Positions 22,930 to 34,936 of a DNA stretch of 64,000 nucleotides are shown here, one piece after another. The translations under genes and the position numbers were made by a program. How positions within the stretch are numbered: the first letter of the stretch is position 1; each line of letters starts with the position of its first letter. The DNA lies in contig CM038229.1 in NCBI GenBank assembly GCA_021442155.1, forward strand, positions 74,048,443 through 74,112,442, read 5' to 3'. Source of the DNA: Cymbidium sinense. Lineage: Eukaryota; Streptophyta; Magnoliopsida; Asparagales; Orchidaceae. Under the pieces are notes generated by a model. That model was not told the origin of the DNA and did no database searches. It saw only the letters and a program-made list of their open reading frames with translations.

Positions 22930-23435
22930 CATCACAGCCATACAAACCTCACCTTAGCTAGCAGCCGTTGATTAATAGCCAAAAAATGACCAGGCCCAAT
23001 CGAAAATGAAAGACCAGCAAAGCTATCCAGCCAACCAACTAAATACTATCCACCAACATCAGGAGCAAAATTGTTAAATGAAAGACCTACATCCAATAGA
23101 CCTCCAGAAGCAGTCAACGATATTACTAAGTCAGAAAACCAGGAAAATAGACAAACCCAACAAGCATGACCATCAGGCTTACCGGCCTAGGTAATTCAGC
23201 CAACAAAAAAATTCCATCTAGATAACATCACCCAAAAGACCTGAGAAATATATAGCCAAGGTAGCAGAATCGATCGAGAAGAAAACAAAATAGCCATAAC
23301 CAACATGCAAAGCAATCAGGTTTAGGCCAGCATTCCCAAGCAATCCAGCCAACAACAATAATCCACTAAGAAACCATCACCCCAAAGGGCATAAAAGCCA
23401 TAGAAATATAGCCAACCGAAGGCAGGAAGCAACTA
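22930..23435. other. Degenerate repeat-like sequence inside Harbinger
   Basis: A-rich, G-poor sequence with loosely recurring phrases such as agccaac, ccatcacccc and gcaatcagg. It looks like older, diverged units of the 90-bp array that follows. No gene. Confidence 0.35.
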
Positions 23436-23775
23436 CTAAACATTAAAGAATCAGAGAAATAGCAAAACCAAGAAACCATCACCCCAGGCAAAGCCATCAG
23501 GCTAGCCAAACATCAATAAACAACCACTAAACATTACAGAATCAGAGAAATAGCAAAATCGAGAAACCTTCACCCCAGGCAAAGCCATCAGGCTAACTGA
23601 ACATCAAGAAACAGGCACTAAACATTACAGAATCAAATAAATAGCAAAATAAACAAACCAACACCCCAGGCAAAGCCATCAGGCTAACCAAAGATCAATA
23701 AACAACCACTAAGCATTACAAAATCAGAGAAATAACAAAACAGACATACCATCACCTCAGGCAAAGCTATTAGGA
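23436..23775 (+). repeat. Tandem array of ~90-bp units inside Harbinger
   Basis: The landmark (c/t)actaa(a/g)cattaca recurs at about 23436, 23525, 23616 and 23707, giving periods of 89-91 bp. Each unit also carries caccccaggcaaagcc and atcaggcta. Four units are clear, with a partial end. The array lies beyond the 3' end of the transposase gene. Confidence 0.8.
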
Positions 23776-24090
23776 CCTACATGTGCAGCAAGGAGATTTG
23801 AAATGGTAGTATATGATAAGCATGAATCAAACAGATTCAGCAACACAAATGAGATAAAGCCTATAAGTTAGAGGTTGTAAGCTAAATTGTAAACAAAAAT
23901 AGTGGCTTCAAATGTTGGCATTGATATAAAAAACTTATTTATAAAACCAAACCAAAGAAGTACAAAGCAAACTCATTTCATAAATTTGATGGCATTGATA
24001 AGGCAAAGGTGTTCATTCAGCTAAAATATAGAGGGATCTCCAAACATCACATGATCTCAAAAGGCATGTTTGATCATCACTACAATAAGC

Positions 24091-25479
24091 TTACATATTC
24101 ATTAGAGCATTAGTAATATGTTCTCTCATTTGCTTCATCTCTTCAGCACCTTCCCCATTTTGTGTCTCACTATTATTGACAAATGAATCACTCTCAATAA
24201 ATGCTTGGCCCATTCGATATTCATATGCTCAGATGTACAAACGATAGATCATCATTACATTAAAATCAACATTTTGTTTGTTGAATGTAATCTTATGTAA
24301 TTATGTAAAGCCGTTGTTACCACTACTATCTGTACTTACTTCTGGAATGAATATGTTGGCATATCATGTAGAATAATCCATTTTTTTTCCAAACTTCAAA
24401 AGTCCTTTTGATAACACCACGTAGTGAAGAGTGTTGTTTGTTGAATATTTCTCTTCGGCCTTGTATTACCTGGCTGTCCCTTTCAAAATCAGGGATATGA
24501 TATTTTGTATCAAGAAATGACTTAAGAAATCCCCGTTGCATGGGACATCCAGCATCAATGAGGTAATATTTTCCTGATGATGAAAAAAATATGATTAATT
24601 GATATGAATTTCCTTACCCAATGTTATGTAGCTCAATTACCAACCTAAGGGCGGCATTGAAAAATTACACTCTCGCCTACATGTGGCATATTTGAATATA
24701 CGACTATCATGTGTAGTGCCCTCCCATCTGGCCATGATGAAAGTAAAATACATGTTGAAGTCGCATTCGACCAATAAATTCTTCGTTGGTGACCCATAGC
24801 GGCCGATATAGGCTACTTTATCGCTGCTAGGAACACGTGCATCAACATGTGTTCCATCAAGTGCTCCAATACAATTCTGTTAAATGTTTTAATTTTTTTA
24901 GAAATAATTATTATGGACAAAGACATAACAAGAAAGAAGGCATAACAAGGAAGAAAGCTATGAGACATGTACCTTAAAGAATGACATATATCCAACATCA
25001 TTACATACTTTCGGTGGAGTACTTTCAAAAGTCAGATCAGTTGACCTCAAAATATTTCTTGCTAAGTTTAATAATGCATCTAAACCCACAGAGAAATACC
25101 GACTAACTATCTCTGATGAATGTTGAAAATGTTCACATGTTACGCATATTGATTCATTGTGTGATAAAATATATAATGTTATAGCCAACTCTTCTCTTGT
25201 GCTTGTCTTGGATGAACCATGAAGCCCATGTGAAGCTTCAAGTTCATGCAGAAGATCAATAAAAATTTGTTTTGACATCCGAAATACATTGTAAAACCTA
25301 GTTGGGTGACCTCCTAATAGTTCTCCAACCCATTTGTCTCCAACGTGAGATGACTTCATACATGGATTCTTATGTATGTATGTTTCGTAGAATTCATTTA
25401 TGAGGTATGCCATCGTTGCAATAATAGATATGTGTTGAGTCCTTTCTACTAGCTCGTTAGTCTCTATTATCTCCATCAA
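24091..25479 (-). pseudogene. PIF/Harbinger DDE transposase (frameshifted)
   Basis: This transposase cuts and rejoins element ends at TWA targets. Minus-strand exons: 25479-24973, 24876-24645, 24573-24326, then a likely 3' part down to the stop at 24091. Exon 1 has KWVGELLGGHPTRFYNVFRM and CEHFQHSSEIVSRYF, as in HARBI1/ALP1-type proteins. Exon 2 has NCIGALDGTHVDARVP (first catalytic D) and ARWEGTTHDSRIF. Exon 3 has KYYLIDAGCP (second D) and KQHSSLRGVIKRTFEVW; relatives have E where this reads K in VIKR, so the third catalytic acid is probably lost. Introns of 96 and 71 bp are GT-AG and in phase, leaving 328 open codons. An eight-A run after VWKK looks like a one-base loss: the alternate frame restores a family-like end and a GTAAGT donor. 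The C-terminal piece ends QMREHITNALMNM. Confidence 0.82.
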
Positions 25480-25664
25480 TTAGCAACCTACTACATTAAA
25501 AGACAACATAAATTAAAAGCTTTACGAGCATGGATATGTCAGCTGATATGATGAGTAGCGACGTAGAAAGTTAATTACAACATAAAGCCGAAATTAAAGT
25601 TCAGACATATAATGTCTCACAATCCATGACACATGTAAATTAAAATTACAAGAGATCATAATAT

Positions 25665-26600
25665 TTAGACATCATTATTGTCCATAAAGTAGTGAAGGTA
25701 ATAAAGTCTTCGCTCTGGAACCATCGTCAAAAAGGTTTCTCTCTTAATGGGGTTTTCATGGAGTTTCGTTGAAAATAGATACGACATATTATCAAAAAAT
25801 TTAGGTGTGCTATCAAGTATCTTAACAGCTTCCGACATCGGCAAAGAAACATGCACGACCCTAGCAGTGGTGGAGGTCATGCTTGCATATGTTGAAACCA
25901 ATTGTGATATTAGGTCTATAATAAATGCAGTATTATTTTTTTCTTCTTTTCTGTCTTCACTGACCAACCCCTGATGTGCATTTTGATTAACTTCCTTCAC
26001 CTCATTCACCAATATCATGCATTAATCCCTTAGTAAGCTCTTTGGAATGTACTTCTTAAGGCTCAATTAAATTTTGTGGGAATTCTTGGCTTGGAGGCCA
26101 AGCATGAGCACTGGTAGCTACAACGCCATTGAATATCATGTCAAGTTTCTCTTCTAGCTCCGAATCTATGACACATAGCTTAAATTTTTTGGCATTAGGC
26201 ACGACATACAATTGAGAGTGCTTTTTTAGAGACAAAACATGGTACTTGTTAAAGAATTGAATATTTATTACACTCCAAAAAAAATTGAGGAGTTGAATCA
26301 AGTCAATTGCTTTACCTATAGTTTTTCTTTTCTCCAATCATCTGAAGCCTCTATTGTTTTTTTATGGGATCCCACCCTAAGCGAGTAGATCCTCGTTTCA
26401 ACTCCTTTTACAATTTTTAGCCTTTCTTAAGTTGGTCCCATTTGTCCTTCAGCTGAGTTTTTTCATATTGTCTTTTTGTTATCTCCTGAAAATTTATTAA
26501 GATATTATGTTATCCTTCTTTATTAAAGTGAGTTGTAGGTCTGTTCCCCAATTCCACCTTTTAAACATACATCATAGAATATTATCTTTATTTCCCTCTG
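25665..26600 (-). pseudogene. Harbinger Myb/SANT-like DNA-binding protein (broken)
   Basis: PIF/Harbinger elements encode a Myb/SANT-like partner that binds DNA and assists the transposase. On the minus strand the trihelix-type domain reads TQLKDKWDQLKKG, a stop, LKRGSTRLGWDPIKK and a further stop (about 26340-26470). The frame 26337-26056 continues with IDSELEEKLDMIFNGVVATS and HAWPPS, the conserved linker motif of plant L10-interacting Myb-like proteins. After a stop, the frame 26018-25665 gives a C-terminal region with SEAVKILDSTPKF, YLFSTKLHENPIKRETF and PERRLYYL, also family-like. Order and strand match a two-gene Harbinger element. At least three stops make it a pseudogene, unless some lie in introns. 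Confidence 0.78.
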
Positions 26601-28594
26601 TCATGTGGCAGAAACAACACCATCTCTAGGTTTTCCCATTTGATAAGTAATAATATTCATAAAATAGTAATATGTAATATAGAATGTAACATCAATTTAA
26701 ATTTAACCATGTAAAATAAAATGCTGATATATGTAACTCATAAACTACAAAAATATTCTTTCTTATGTAACGCAAAAATAGACTTATATATAAAGAGATG
26801 TGATAGAATAATTAAAGTATGCTCTAAACCATGGAAGATTTCATCGGCAACAACAACAAGCCAACAAAGAGAAATGCATCCAACCTCATCAAGATTATGA
26901 TTGCATAATTCACGAAGCACATCAAAAGAATCACGTAGCATCAATATGTTCAGTACCTCCAACAATAGAATCACAAAGCATAATAAGCCACTCAAGAGAA
27001 ATGCATCCACCCCAATACCAAGAGTGAATCTAAACCAAGGAATGCCACCATCCCTTAGCATACTTTGTACTTTACATCATCGCCATCACTACCTCTAGAG
27101 ATAAAAAAAAAGTATATCAAAATTGAACCTTTTCAAATAATGTCTCAACAAAATTTCAAGTTTCGGATAACTGCTCCACAATAAACTCCAGTCCAACAAA
27201 TTTTTTTCCAACTCAAAATCAAAAGTATCATAGTAGCGAACCGTATATAGAAAATATAAATTGATATTAAGAAAATATAAACCACCAATGCCAACTGAAG
27301 AAAATTGTGGGATTTAGGATTAAGGATTTAGTATAAAAGTTCATGGAACACATTAAAAATAAGTCCCTAGCCCATCAATAATATTCACCAAGCAATCATC
27401 ATAACTCACATAATAACTTTTAATCATTGTACTAAAAGATTGTATAGCCAAGATTTAGATGAATCCTTGCCCAATTAATCCATATGAATAGCCAACACAA
27501 TAACTTATACCCACCAAATTAAATAAAAACTATTAAATATTATAATGAGAAATAATATACTTACAGTAATTAATTAGTGCAACAAGATTTTTATAATAGT
27601 AGCACAACCAAACTTACATTATAACCCAATCAATTTGAATATACCACAAATAATGATACCAGTGTTTACTAATCATCCACATTAGAAAATTAAATCTTAT
27701 CACCAAATCAAGAATCATTATATCATAAATACTAAAGTTACCTAAAGTAGAATTTGTAAGAGTGAGTAATCCAATCTACCATTTAAAAGTAACAAGAAAT
27801 GATGTTAAATACTGATTCAGGCTCAATCCCCTTAAATTATTCTCTTTTAAAGGTGTAATAGCTAAATTGTAAGATAACTTGTAAAGGAATATACTCACCA
27901 ACATTTGTCAATGAAATGGATAGTTAATATTTCACCAATATAATAGTGCAATAATAAGGGTTCACCATTATACAACTACTCATCCAGTGTCACAAGAACA
28001 GATTACCAAGGGAAACCAAGAGAATGCTCCTAAATCACAAAACTTTTGTTTCACAAAATAAGTGAACATCAAAAGAAATCGAGAGAGATACCCTAGATTC
28101 ACGAAAAATTACTAAAGAAATCGAGAGATGCACTAAATGGCTCATTGCAAAAACATATCCTTGGTTTGATGTTGGAGTCACGAGTGATGGGGCAAACATA
28201 GAGCCAAATTCTGTCGACACATAAGGGATTTCAGAGTAGCTGGTTGAGGAATCAAAGAGAGACGGAGATGTTGAAGATGAGATGCCGAAGCCCTCAGTTC
28301 ACGTGAAGCCCTAGGCCGTTCAAGGTTCACGAAATTCTTAATGTGAAAATGCCGAAGACGAGGGGCTTCCATGGTACATTTGGCAAATATGTTCTTGGTA
28401 TACTCGGCTAACCCCAGGAGTACATTTGGTAAATATGTTTTTAAGAAAGGCGGAATGGGATTTTGAAAGCCAAATCAGAGTTCCGCTCACTAGTAGCGAA
28501 ACCGACATTTGTGATCGGGATTTTATATGAACTGAGCTTTCTAAAACTGGTCCCAAACGCCTCGGTACTTTTAGAAGGCATTAAAAGCGGGTCC
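26601..28594. other. Harbinger 5' non-coding region
   Basis: No recognised gene. A 107-codon minus-strand open frame (26738-27061) is hydrophobic and lacks known motifs; it contains two related segments about 127 bp apart (agagaaatgcatcca at 26868 and 26997). A short repeat tacatttgg(c/t)aaatatgtt occurs at about 28376 and 28423, near the right end. Confidence 0.45.
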
Positions 28595-28629
28595 TTAGTC
28601 TTATGCTTCTCTTTATTCTGCACCATATG
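28595..28629 (-). mobile_element. RTE LINE fragment, 5' remainder
   Basis: ttagtcttatgcttctcttt then attctgcaccat is the reverse complement of the LINE segment that should precede 21740. About ten bases (part of the ttggccaac run) are missing. It ends at the 17-bp target duplication 28630-28646. Confidence 0.88.
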
Positions 28630-28646
28630 ATATTTTGAAATTGTAA
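28630..28646 (+). repeat. LINE target-site duplication, right
   Basis: ATATTTTGAAATTGTAA, identical to 21366-21382. The pair is 7.2 kb apart because of the nested Harbinger element. Confidence 0.93.
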
Positions 28647-29100
28647 ATTAAAGTAATATCCTATAGATGTAAGTGATGTTGAGCTGAAGCTTTTTCTTCT
28701 CATTAATGATGTTCTAAATCTTTTATGGTTGTACTTTTATCCTAAATTTTGAGTTATAAATTCCATTATTTAAAAAAAAATGTTTTAGTGGCACTCGAGG
28801 CTTAAGCACGACTAGTGAGCTTACACATTTTCTTAAAGAATCGTATGCCTTGAGACAATGTATTAATAAATTTAATTTTTTTAATTATCATATTATATTA
28901 TTTTAATATTATTAATATATTTTATATAATATTATACCCTTCTTACATGCACGCGTAACACACCATAGCTTGCGTCGCATGAGACTAGATTTGTTTATCT
29001 TTGCCGAGCATGAAAACCATGCCTTGAACCCATTCGTATAAGCCTTTATGTCGTGACTAGAGCTCGTCCTCTATTCCCTACTATTGACTACAATTTTATT
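28647..29100. other. Unannotated intronic stretch
   Basis: No recognised gene. It includes a segment with gcactcgaggcttaagc, loosely like the aggctta-containing ends of the dispersed repeats at 31 kb. Confidence 0.3.
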
Positions 29101-29109
29101 CTACTCTTT

Positions 29110-29775
29110 TTATTAAAAAAAATTATAAGCTGAAGCAAAATTCAATATGGTTCTGCCTTCTTCATCAATCACTCCAAACTCATAGCTACCATGACTGCTT
29201 TTAAAATCTTCTATAGCTCTACTAATGTGTCCATTTAAATCTCGTTTAATAAATACTATTTATTCAAAAAATATCCTTTATATTAATTCTTCTTAGTCAT
29301 TTAGAAATTTTTTTTGGAACATGCATCCAAACCTATTTAAGGGGCATAAACACTTATAACATTAATAATTAGAGCATCAACAATCTTTAAAGTTATAATC
29401 ATATCTCAAATTCTATTAATTTTCACAACATCATCCTTCAAACTTTTATTTATAGTCACACCTATTATTTCTAGTTCCACACCTACCTGAATTTTTTAGT
29501 TTAAATTAAACTCTTAATCTTCTTAGATTTTTTTCTCTAACTCATTTATTTTTTTGAATAAATAAAATATTTATAGTCTTATGAAGTATAATATATATTA
29601 ATTTTAGTAATTTATCTATAAGAGTACATATATTTCAAGTTCCTATTCTAATTCTAGTTTCATAGACTGGTTTCTTAGCCTGCATCCGTCCATAATGTGG
29701 GGAACCCTTATTTATTTAACATCACACCAGAGTATTGGTGTAGCTGCCCTTGCACACTTTTCACTGTATTTAGAC
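29110..29775 (-). mobile_element. RTE LINE 5' fragment (endonuclease region)
   Basis: The reverse complement matches the 5' third of the full-length LINE: gtgcaagg, gatgttaaataa, agggttccccacattatgg, then endonuclease codons reading INKSLKDDV, NVISVYAP and later a degraded LN.D.D segment. Many stops. Unlike the other fragments it lacks the LINE 3' end, so it is a deletion remnant rather than a simple 5' truncation. Confidence 0.8.
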
Positions 29776-30839
29776 CATATTGCACTATAGTTTGGAGATG
29801 TTATTATATATTTGAATCTTGTAATTATCATGTAATATAGTAACCTTTTAAATAGTTTGGAGAAGGGTAATAATGATATCACTCATTGAATTATAATTTT
29901 CATATAATTTTTATGACAACAATGCCTAAATGTGTGGATGATAATTTTGTGGTGGAAACTATTTTAGAAGTAGGGAAAAACTATATAGATCGATCATGTT
30001 ATTAGTTGAAATGAGTGTTTAGATTTTTTTGATTATGTAATTATCTTGTTATATAAGTGAACTTCATATGACTAAAAAATACTTATAAGGCTGACTAATC
30101 ATGTAAGACCTATCTGTGGACATATTGAACTAAGCATGTATTGACTCACCCAATCTCAATTAGCTTGTATTGACTTGATTTGTTTCATTCATCTTGTATG
30201 TATAATTGTCCTAATGTTGAACACAAATGCATAAAATCCTAACATTTGTAACAAGAAACAATGACTTTTTGTATGTTGTCCCAACTCTTCTTTCTTGGTA
30301 GATTGTCATTGGCCCAATTGTCTGTACAAACATAAGGGAAAGAAGGGGCCACCAATGGAAGCTTCACTTGGATCACTCTAAAAGGCCTCCGTGAATCATT
30401 TGTCTTCGCCATGATCATTTCCTTCTCCAACTCATTGTTTAAAATTCCTTAATAAAAAAACATACCTCGACATTTTTTTTTGAAAAAATTGTAATAAGAC
30501 TTATGCCTCATTGGTGCTATGTGAGGCTTATTCCTCATATAATCTGAGATGTGCCTTAAGGTCCATTTCGTCTTAGTTTTTGTGAGGCTTGTGTTTTAGA
30601 TCTAGGTTTAAAAAATCAAATATAATTTTTATTATCCAATAACATGCCCGAAAACCAGATGACCGATCTTGGGATGAATATTACCCAAATATCTCTCCTC
30701 TCATTCTTTCTCTACTTCTCATGTATAGTGCTGACCATCGCCGCCACCATCATTATTTGTAATGTTCTTACATTGATATTGGATAATTAGAGTGGGGGAG
30801 AAAATTTATTATAGTATATTTATTTTGAATTATTATGCC
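29776..30839. other. Unannotated intronic stretch
   Basis: AT-rich, no recognised coding or mobile sequence. A 63-codon minus-strand frame at 30239-30430 has no motif I can place. Confidence 0.3.
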
Positions 30840-31165
30840 ATTAGTTCTTACTTTGATATTTATATAATATTTCTTACTTCATGATTTGATATCAAGATGT
30901 TAATATGTTAATTGATAAATTGCACAATTTTTTATTTCCTACTATATTAGGATGTTAATGTGTTTCATTTTAATATGTAAATAGGTTAGGATATTGATCC
31001 AATACTTTTTATTTTGTACTTTGATGTGTACAACTTCTTTGTTTATATACTTTGTTGATTCTGAGGCTTACATCTCAAAATACCTTGAGGCTTACATCTC
31101 ACCTCATAGATGAAAAATGCCTCAATACCAAATTGTATAACATTAAATTTTGCTCTAACTTAAAG
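30840..31165 (+). repeat. Dispersed repeat, + copy A
   Basis: Shares with 31400-31720 an ordered set of phrases: tacttcatgatttgat, ttaatatgtta, ttgtactttga, gaggcttacatctcac, ctcatagatgaaaaatg and cctcaatacc(a/t)aattgt. Period between the two copies is about 560 bp. A minus-strand relative lies at 19960-20270. Class unknown. Confidence 0.6.
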
Positions 31166-31399
31166 AAGGTTTTCAATATGCCTCATGATACCTAGCTCCT
31201 TAAGGAGAATCAATAGTGACTATTAAACCACCTAAGCATGATATATATACCACCCTTAATTGAAAATGAAAGGCCGTTCATTTCTCTATTTAAAAATAAT
31301 CAATTGTGTTTGCTTTCATCTATTATTATTGCTGTAAAGTATTGGTAAAAGGTTGTAAATCCTTATAGGAATGCAAAAATGATAAAAGGTCTATTTGAT

Positions 31400-31720
31400 A
31401 TCTTAGTTTATTTTGATAGTTTATTATTTGTATAACCCTACTTCAAGATTTGATGTTAGGATATAAACATGTTAAAACATGTTACATATTTCTTTATGCA
31501 ATTTGTTACTTTGTACTTTTTTTAGGATGTTGCTTTGTTACTATTTAATGCATTAATATGTTAGGATGCTACTATTTCTTACTTTACACTTTGAAATTTA
31601 TACAATATTTTTAAGGATTTTTTTTAGCTTGAAGCTTACACCTCAACTTCTCGAGGCTTAGTGTCATCTCATAGATAAAAAATGTCTCAATACCTAATTG
31701 TGCAATTTTAAACCTTTGGG
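31400..31720 (+). repeat. Dispersed repeat, + copy B
   Basis: Partner of copy A, with tacttcaagatttgat, gttaggatgctac, tttacactttga, gaagcttacacctcaac, ctcatagataaaaaatg and ctcaatacctaattgt in the same order. Moderately diverged. No coding sequence. Confidence 0.6.
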
Positions 31721-33829
31721 TGGCACATCACTTTATTATCTCTTTGGTGACCATATGCTATTTTGAGGGTCACTTTTGGCTCAAAGAAGGTAGGCTACAA
31801 CCACTTATCTTTCTTGTCGACTATCATGATCAAAGCTAAATCGATTTATAGGGAGTAGCACAATTATTGCAAAGATTTTCCATGCATTACAAGGCCTCAT
31901 GGTGAACATGTAGCACTGATTTGGTCAATTAAGCCTTTCAAAATTTCCATCCATTTTTTGCAAAGAATGAAGGAGGGGTCTCCATTATTTTTGTTGAAAA
32001 GGTTATTATATGGCCTATTCCAATGATGTGATCTCCATTGGCAATCCAAAGAGTTGGATCTCCTCATTGTAGGTATAAACTTCATGTTAGTGAACTAAAA
32101 AAATATTACCTTAAATTGATTGAGCTTGAACTAGATCAATTCAAACCAACAAAGTTAGTTAATGCTATTTGATAGGCTACCTTAAGATTCTCTTGATTGC
32201 TAAATCAAGTTTTCATGAATCCCAATTGATGTCTCTCTTGGTGGAGCAAGATTGAATGTGCCAATTGTGATCTTTACACATTAGTAAAGCCGATATGTTG
32301 CCTTTCTTAGGCATCAAATTAAGGAGGATTTTTGTATGATAACAAACTCCTTACATTCTTTAGTTACCCTCTTGATATGCTTATTGAATCTAGAGTGATC
32401 CAACCTATATCCTCAGACTATTATCTCCAATAATAATATCCCTAAATGCTGAGAATCACTCTTAGCATAGAAATATAAGGCCCTCTATTCAACTTGGAAA
32501 TTTTAATTCATTTTCATCTTTTGTCTTGAAACTTTCAATTCTTTTTCATCATTTTTCCTTATAAGGGTTCCACCTAAGAGATATGAAAATCTATTTAGAA
32601 CTCGATTTGAATGATAAACTTTAAATTTGTTAGGATTTAGATAATCATGCAAATTACTTAACACTTGGTTGATAGTTTGATCATCGAAGGTCTTTCTTGG
32701 AGGTCCAAACCTCTGAGAGTTTTTGATAATTTTGACACATGATAGAACATATATGTACTCTATTGACATCTGAAAGTTGTTCTAACTTGCATCAAACCTT
32801 ATGGGCATGGCATTGCTAAACTCAACCTAATTTGCATGATACATGATTTGAATAAATAGTGACTGGTGTTTTTTCTTGTGCTCCTATGCATCTCTTGCTG
32901 AGCACATGCTCCATTTGAGTTTTCAGTGACAATTGGTGTCCTGTTGGTGTGAGTTGACCAAGGAATATATATTCTATCAGTTTATATGTAAGCAGTGTTT
33001 GCTATTAGCCACAAAAAAATAATGGATTTGATGTTTTTATAACTCAATCTTGAATGGGCATTCAAATTCTCTAACCAAATAAGACACCATGTTAGATTGG
33101 GTGCATTTTTTTTTTTCTATTGTAAATATATAAGTTTTAAGAAGTCTTAAGAGACCTCTTGGACATGACCTAGTTTAGTCATGTAAACAAGCATATTATG
33201 TTGATGTGCTAGGGAGTGAATTAAAGGGAATCAAATGTTGGTTAGATACATCAATGATCAAACTCATTGTCAACCTTAAAGTTTAGTTCTATTGTCAAGG
33301 TCAATCACTTGGAATAATATTTCAATTCCAATATATATATATATATATATATATATCTATATATATCTATATTAGCAATCCAAACATGAACTAAACCTAT
33401 CACTCATCACATGAGAACTCTTCATATTTGCCAAACTCTCCCTCAAATGGATGCTAACAAAGTATGATCCACCTAAAGCTCACTCGATTATGTGGAGCTC
33501 CCATGAGTCACTTGCTCTTGAATTTTGCTCAACCATTGCACAATAGACTAAGAAAAATAGTATCTATAAAGCTCATGAAATACTTAATCTTAGCTGATCC
33601 ATCAACTCTAATATCATTTGAACCAAATGAGAATTAAAGATGGGTTAGATATTGATCTAGATTTGGGAAGGGTGAGCCAAGGTTTCTAGTTATTTGTAGT
33701 GGGAGGTTAAGAATGTGGTGTATGCTCTTGAGTAGTTGGACTAAATTTGTTAGAGGTGGTGGTTGAGAGAAATGGGTTGGCTAAGGGGCCTTGGCCATGG
33801 CTAATCATGGATCTAGAGTTTCTTATAGT
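31721..33829. other. Unannotated intronic stretch with an AT microsatellite
   Basis: No gene recognised. Minus-strand open frames at 31897-32085 and 32503-32769 have no motif I can assign. An (AT)n tract spans about 33331-33370. Confidence 0.35.
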
Positions 33830-34936
33830 GGAGGATTTAGAGCATAAAATTTCTTGAAAATATTATGGTAGTGTTTGTAAATATGATTTAGAGTATTTGG
33901 AGGCCAATGGATGGGGAAAGGATATAACTAGGACAAAGTGACATGATTTGCATAGATTCGGCTAGTTTTAGAATATTATGTTAGTGGAGGGCTGAAATGA
34001 CTTTGGGAAGCTAGGGTAATGTGAGGAAATGACACTTGGAGTATATAATAAATTTCTAATATGTTTTAGGGTTGATGCAGGAGGGAGGATGAAATTAGGT
34101 CAAGAGCTCTAGGTTAGTTGACAATGTGAAAGATAGCTTGTGGATTTTTTCTTAGTTGCTATAGGGCTTGTGGAAAAACTTTAGGATGATGTTAGGAGGA
34201 TGTGAAAATATGCTATCAAAGTTTAGGTTAGAGATTAGCAAGTAGAAGAAGGACAACGATGTTTTCCATAAAAAAAATAAAAAAAATAAAATAAAAATAA
34301 CAATAACACAAAATAAAAAATCCAAAGATGATGATGTGAAAATAGGCTATCAAAGATTGGGTAGGAGATTGACAAGTAAAGAAAGGATAAAAATGCCTTC
34401 TACTAAAAAATAAAAAGATAAAAAAATCCTAAGATGAGGATTGGTCACCAATCTTTTAACTCTAGAGAATCCACTTTCCAATTTTTGTTAAAAATACTAT
34501 AATTTCTTTCCTCATTTTCTCCAACAATATTTAGCTATCACATCATGTTTTGTAATTCAAAATTCAAAAAAGAAACTATGAAGGAAAAATAAAACCCATG
34601 AAATTAAATTAAAAAGTAGAGTGGAACTACTCTATTTCAAGATCCCTAATGGTGTGGCCAATCCCCCTAACATTGGAATTGAAAGAATCCCACTTAGAAA
34701 GTAAGATTGTAAGTTCAAAAATTTTAAATTTCATATTTAAAATATTGAATTTTAACATTTTAATTATCAATACAATTTATTTATTTTTATATCAAGATTT
34801 TTTAATTTATGCATGGTTTCCCTTGATTTGAACTTTTGATCTTAATTTTGTGATGGGCCATCATAGTTTGGTCTCATATTGAATTTTAAATCATGATCTA
34901 ATGTTGAGGCCATAATAATTTACTTGATGTTCTACA
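33830..34936 (-). repeat. Chromovirus LTR (3' copy)
   Basis: Aligns with the other LTR over most of its length: aaattcaaaa, gtggaactactc, atcaatacaattta, ttgaacttttgatctt, gatctaatg and, at the edge, gatgttctaca. Reading the minus strand it starts TGTAGAACATC at 34936. It is longer than its partner because of about 450 extra bases (33990-34440) that include a 134-bp tandem duplication. The low edge is approximate. Confidence 0.72.
34201..34441 (+). repeat. 134-bp tandem duplication within the LTR
   Basis: tgtgaaaata...gctatcaaag begins at 34201 and again at 34335, each unit ending in an A-rich run. Present in only one of the two LTRs, so it arose after integration or came with an insertion. 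Confidence 0.7.

Larger units (their letters stand above)
21741..28594 (-). mobile_element. PIF/Harbinger DNA transposon, nested in a LINE
   Basis: A 6.85-kb element bounded by TTA target duplications inside an RTE LINE. Its ends read AGGGTCTATTTGGCACAGC (left) and, reverse-complemented, GGACCCGCTTTTAATGCC (right). Aligned with a one-base offset the outer ten bases differ only by transitions, so the inverted repeats are decayed. It carries both genes expected of the superfamily, in one orientation: a Myb/SANT-like DNA-binding protein (about 25665-26600) and a DDE transposase (24091-25479). About 2 kb to the right of the Myb gene is 5' non-coding sequence, and a 90-bp tandem array lies at 23436-23775. 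The element is antisense to the EF-hand gene whose intron holds it. Confidence 0.88.

Noticed and set aside
23436..23775. Regularly spaced array considered as CRISPR-like
   Set aside because: Units are contiguous 90-bp tandem repeats with no unique spacers, in eukaryotic DNA within a DNA transposon.
25747..25974. 75-codon + ORF
   Set aside because: Antisense to the Harbinger Myb-like gene, which carries the family motifs.
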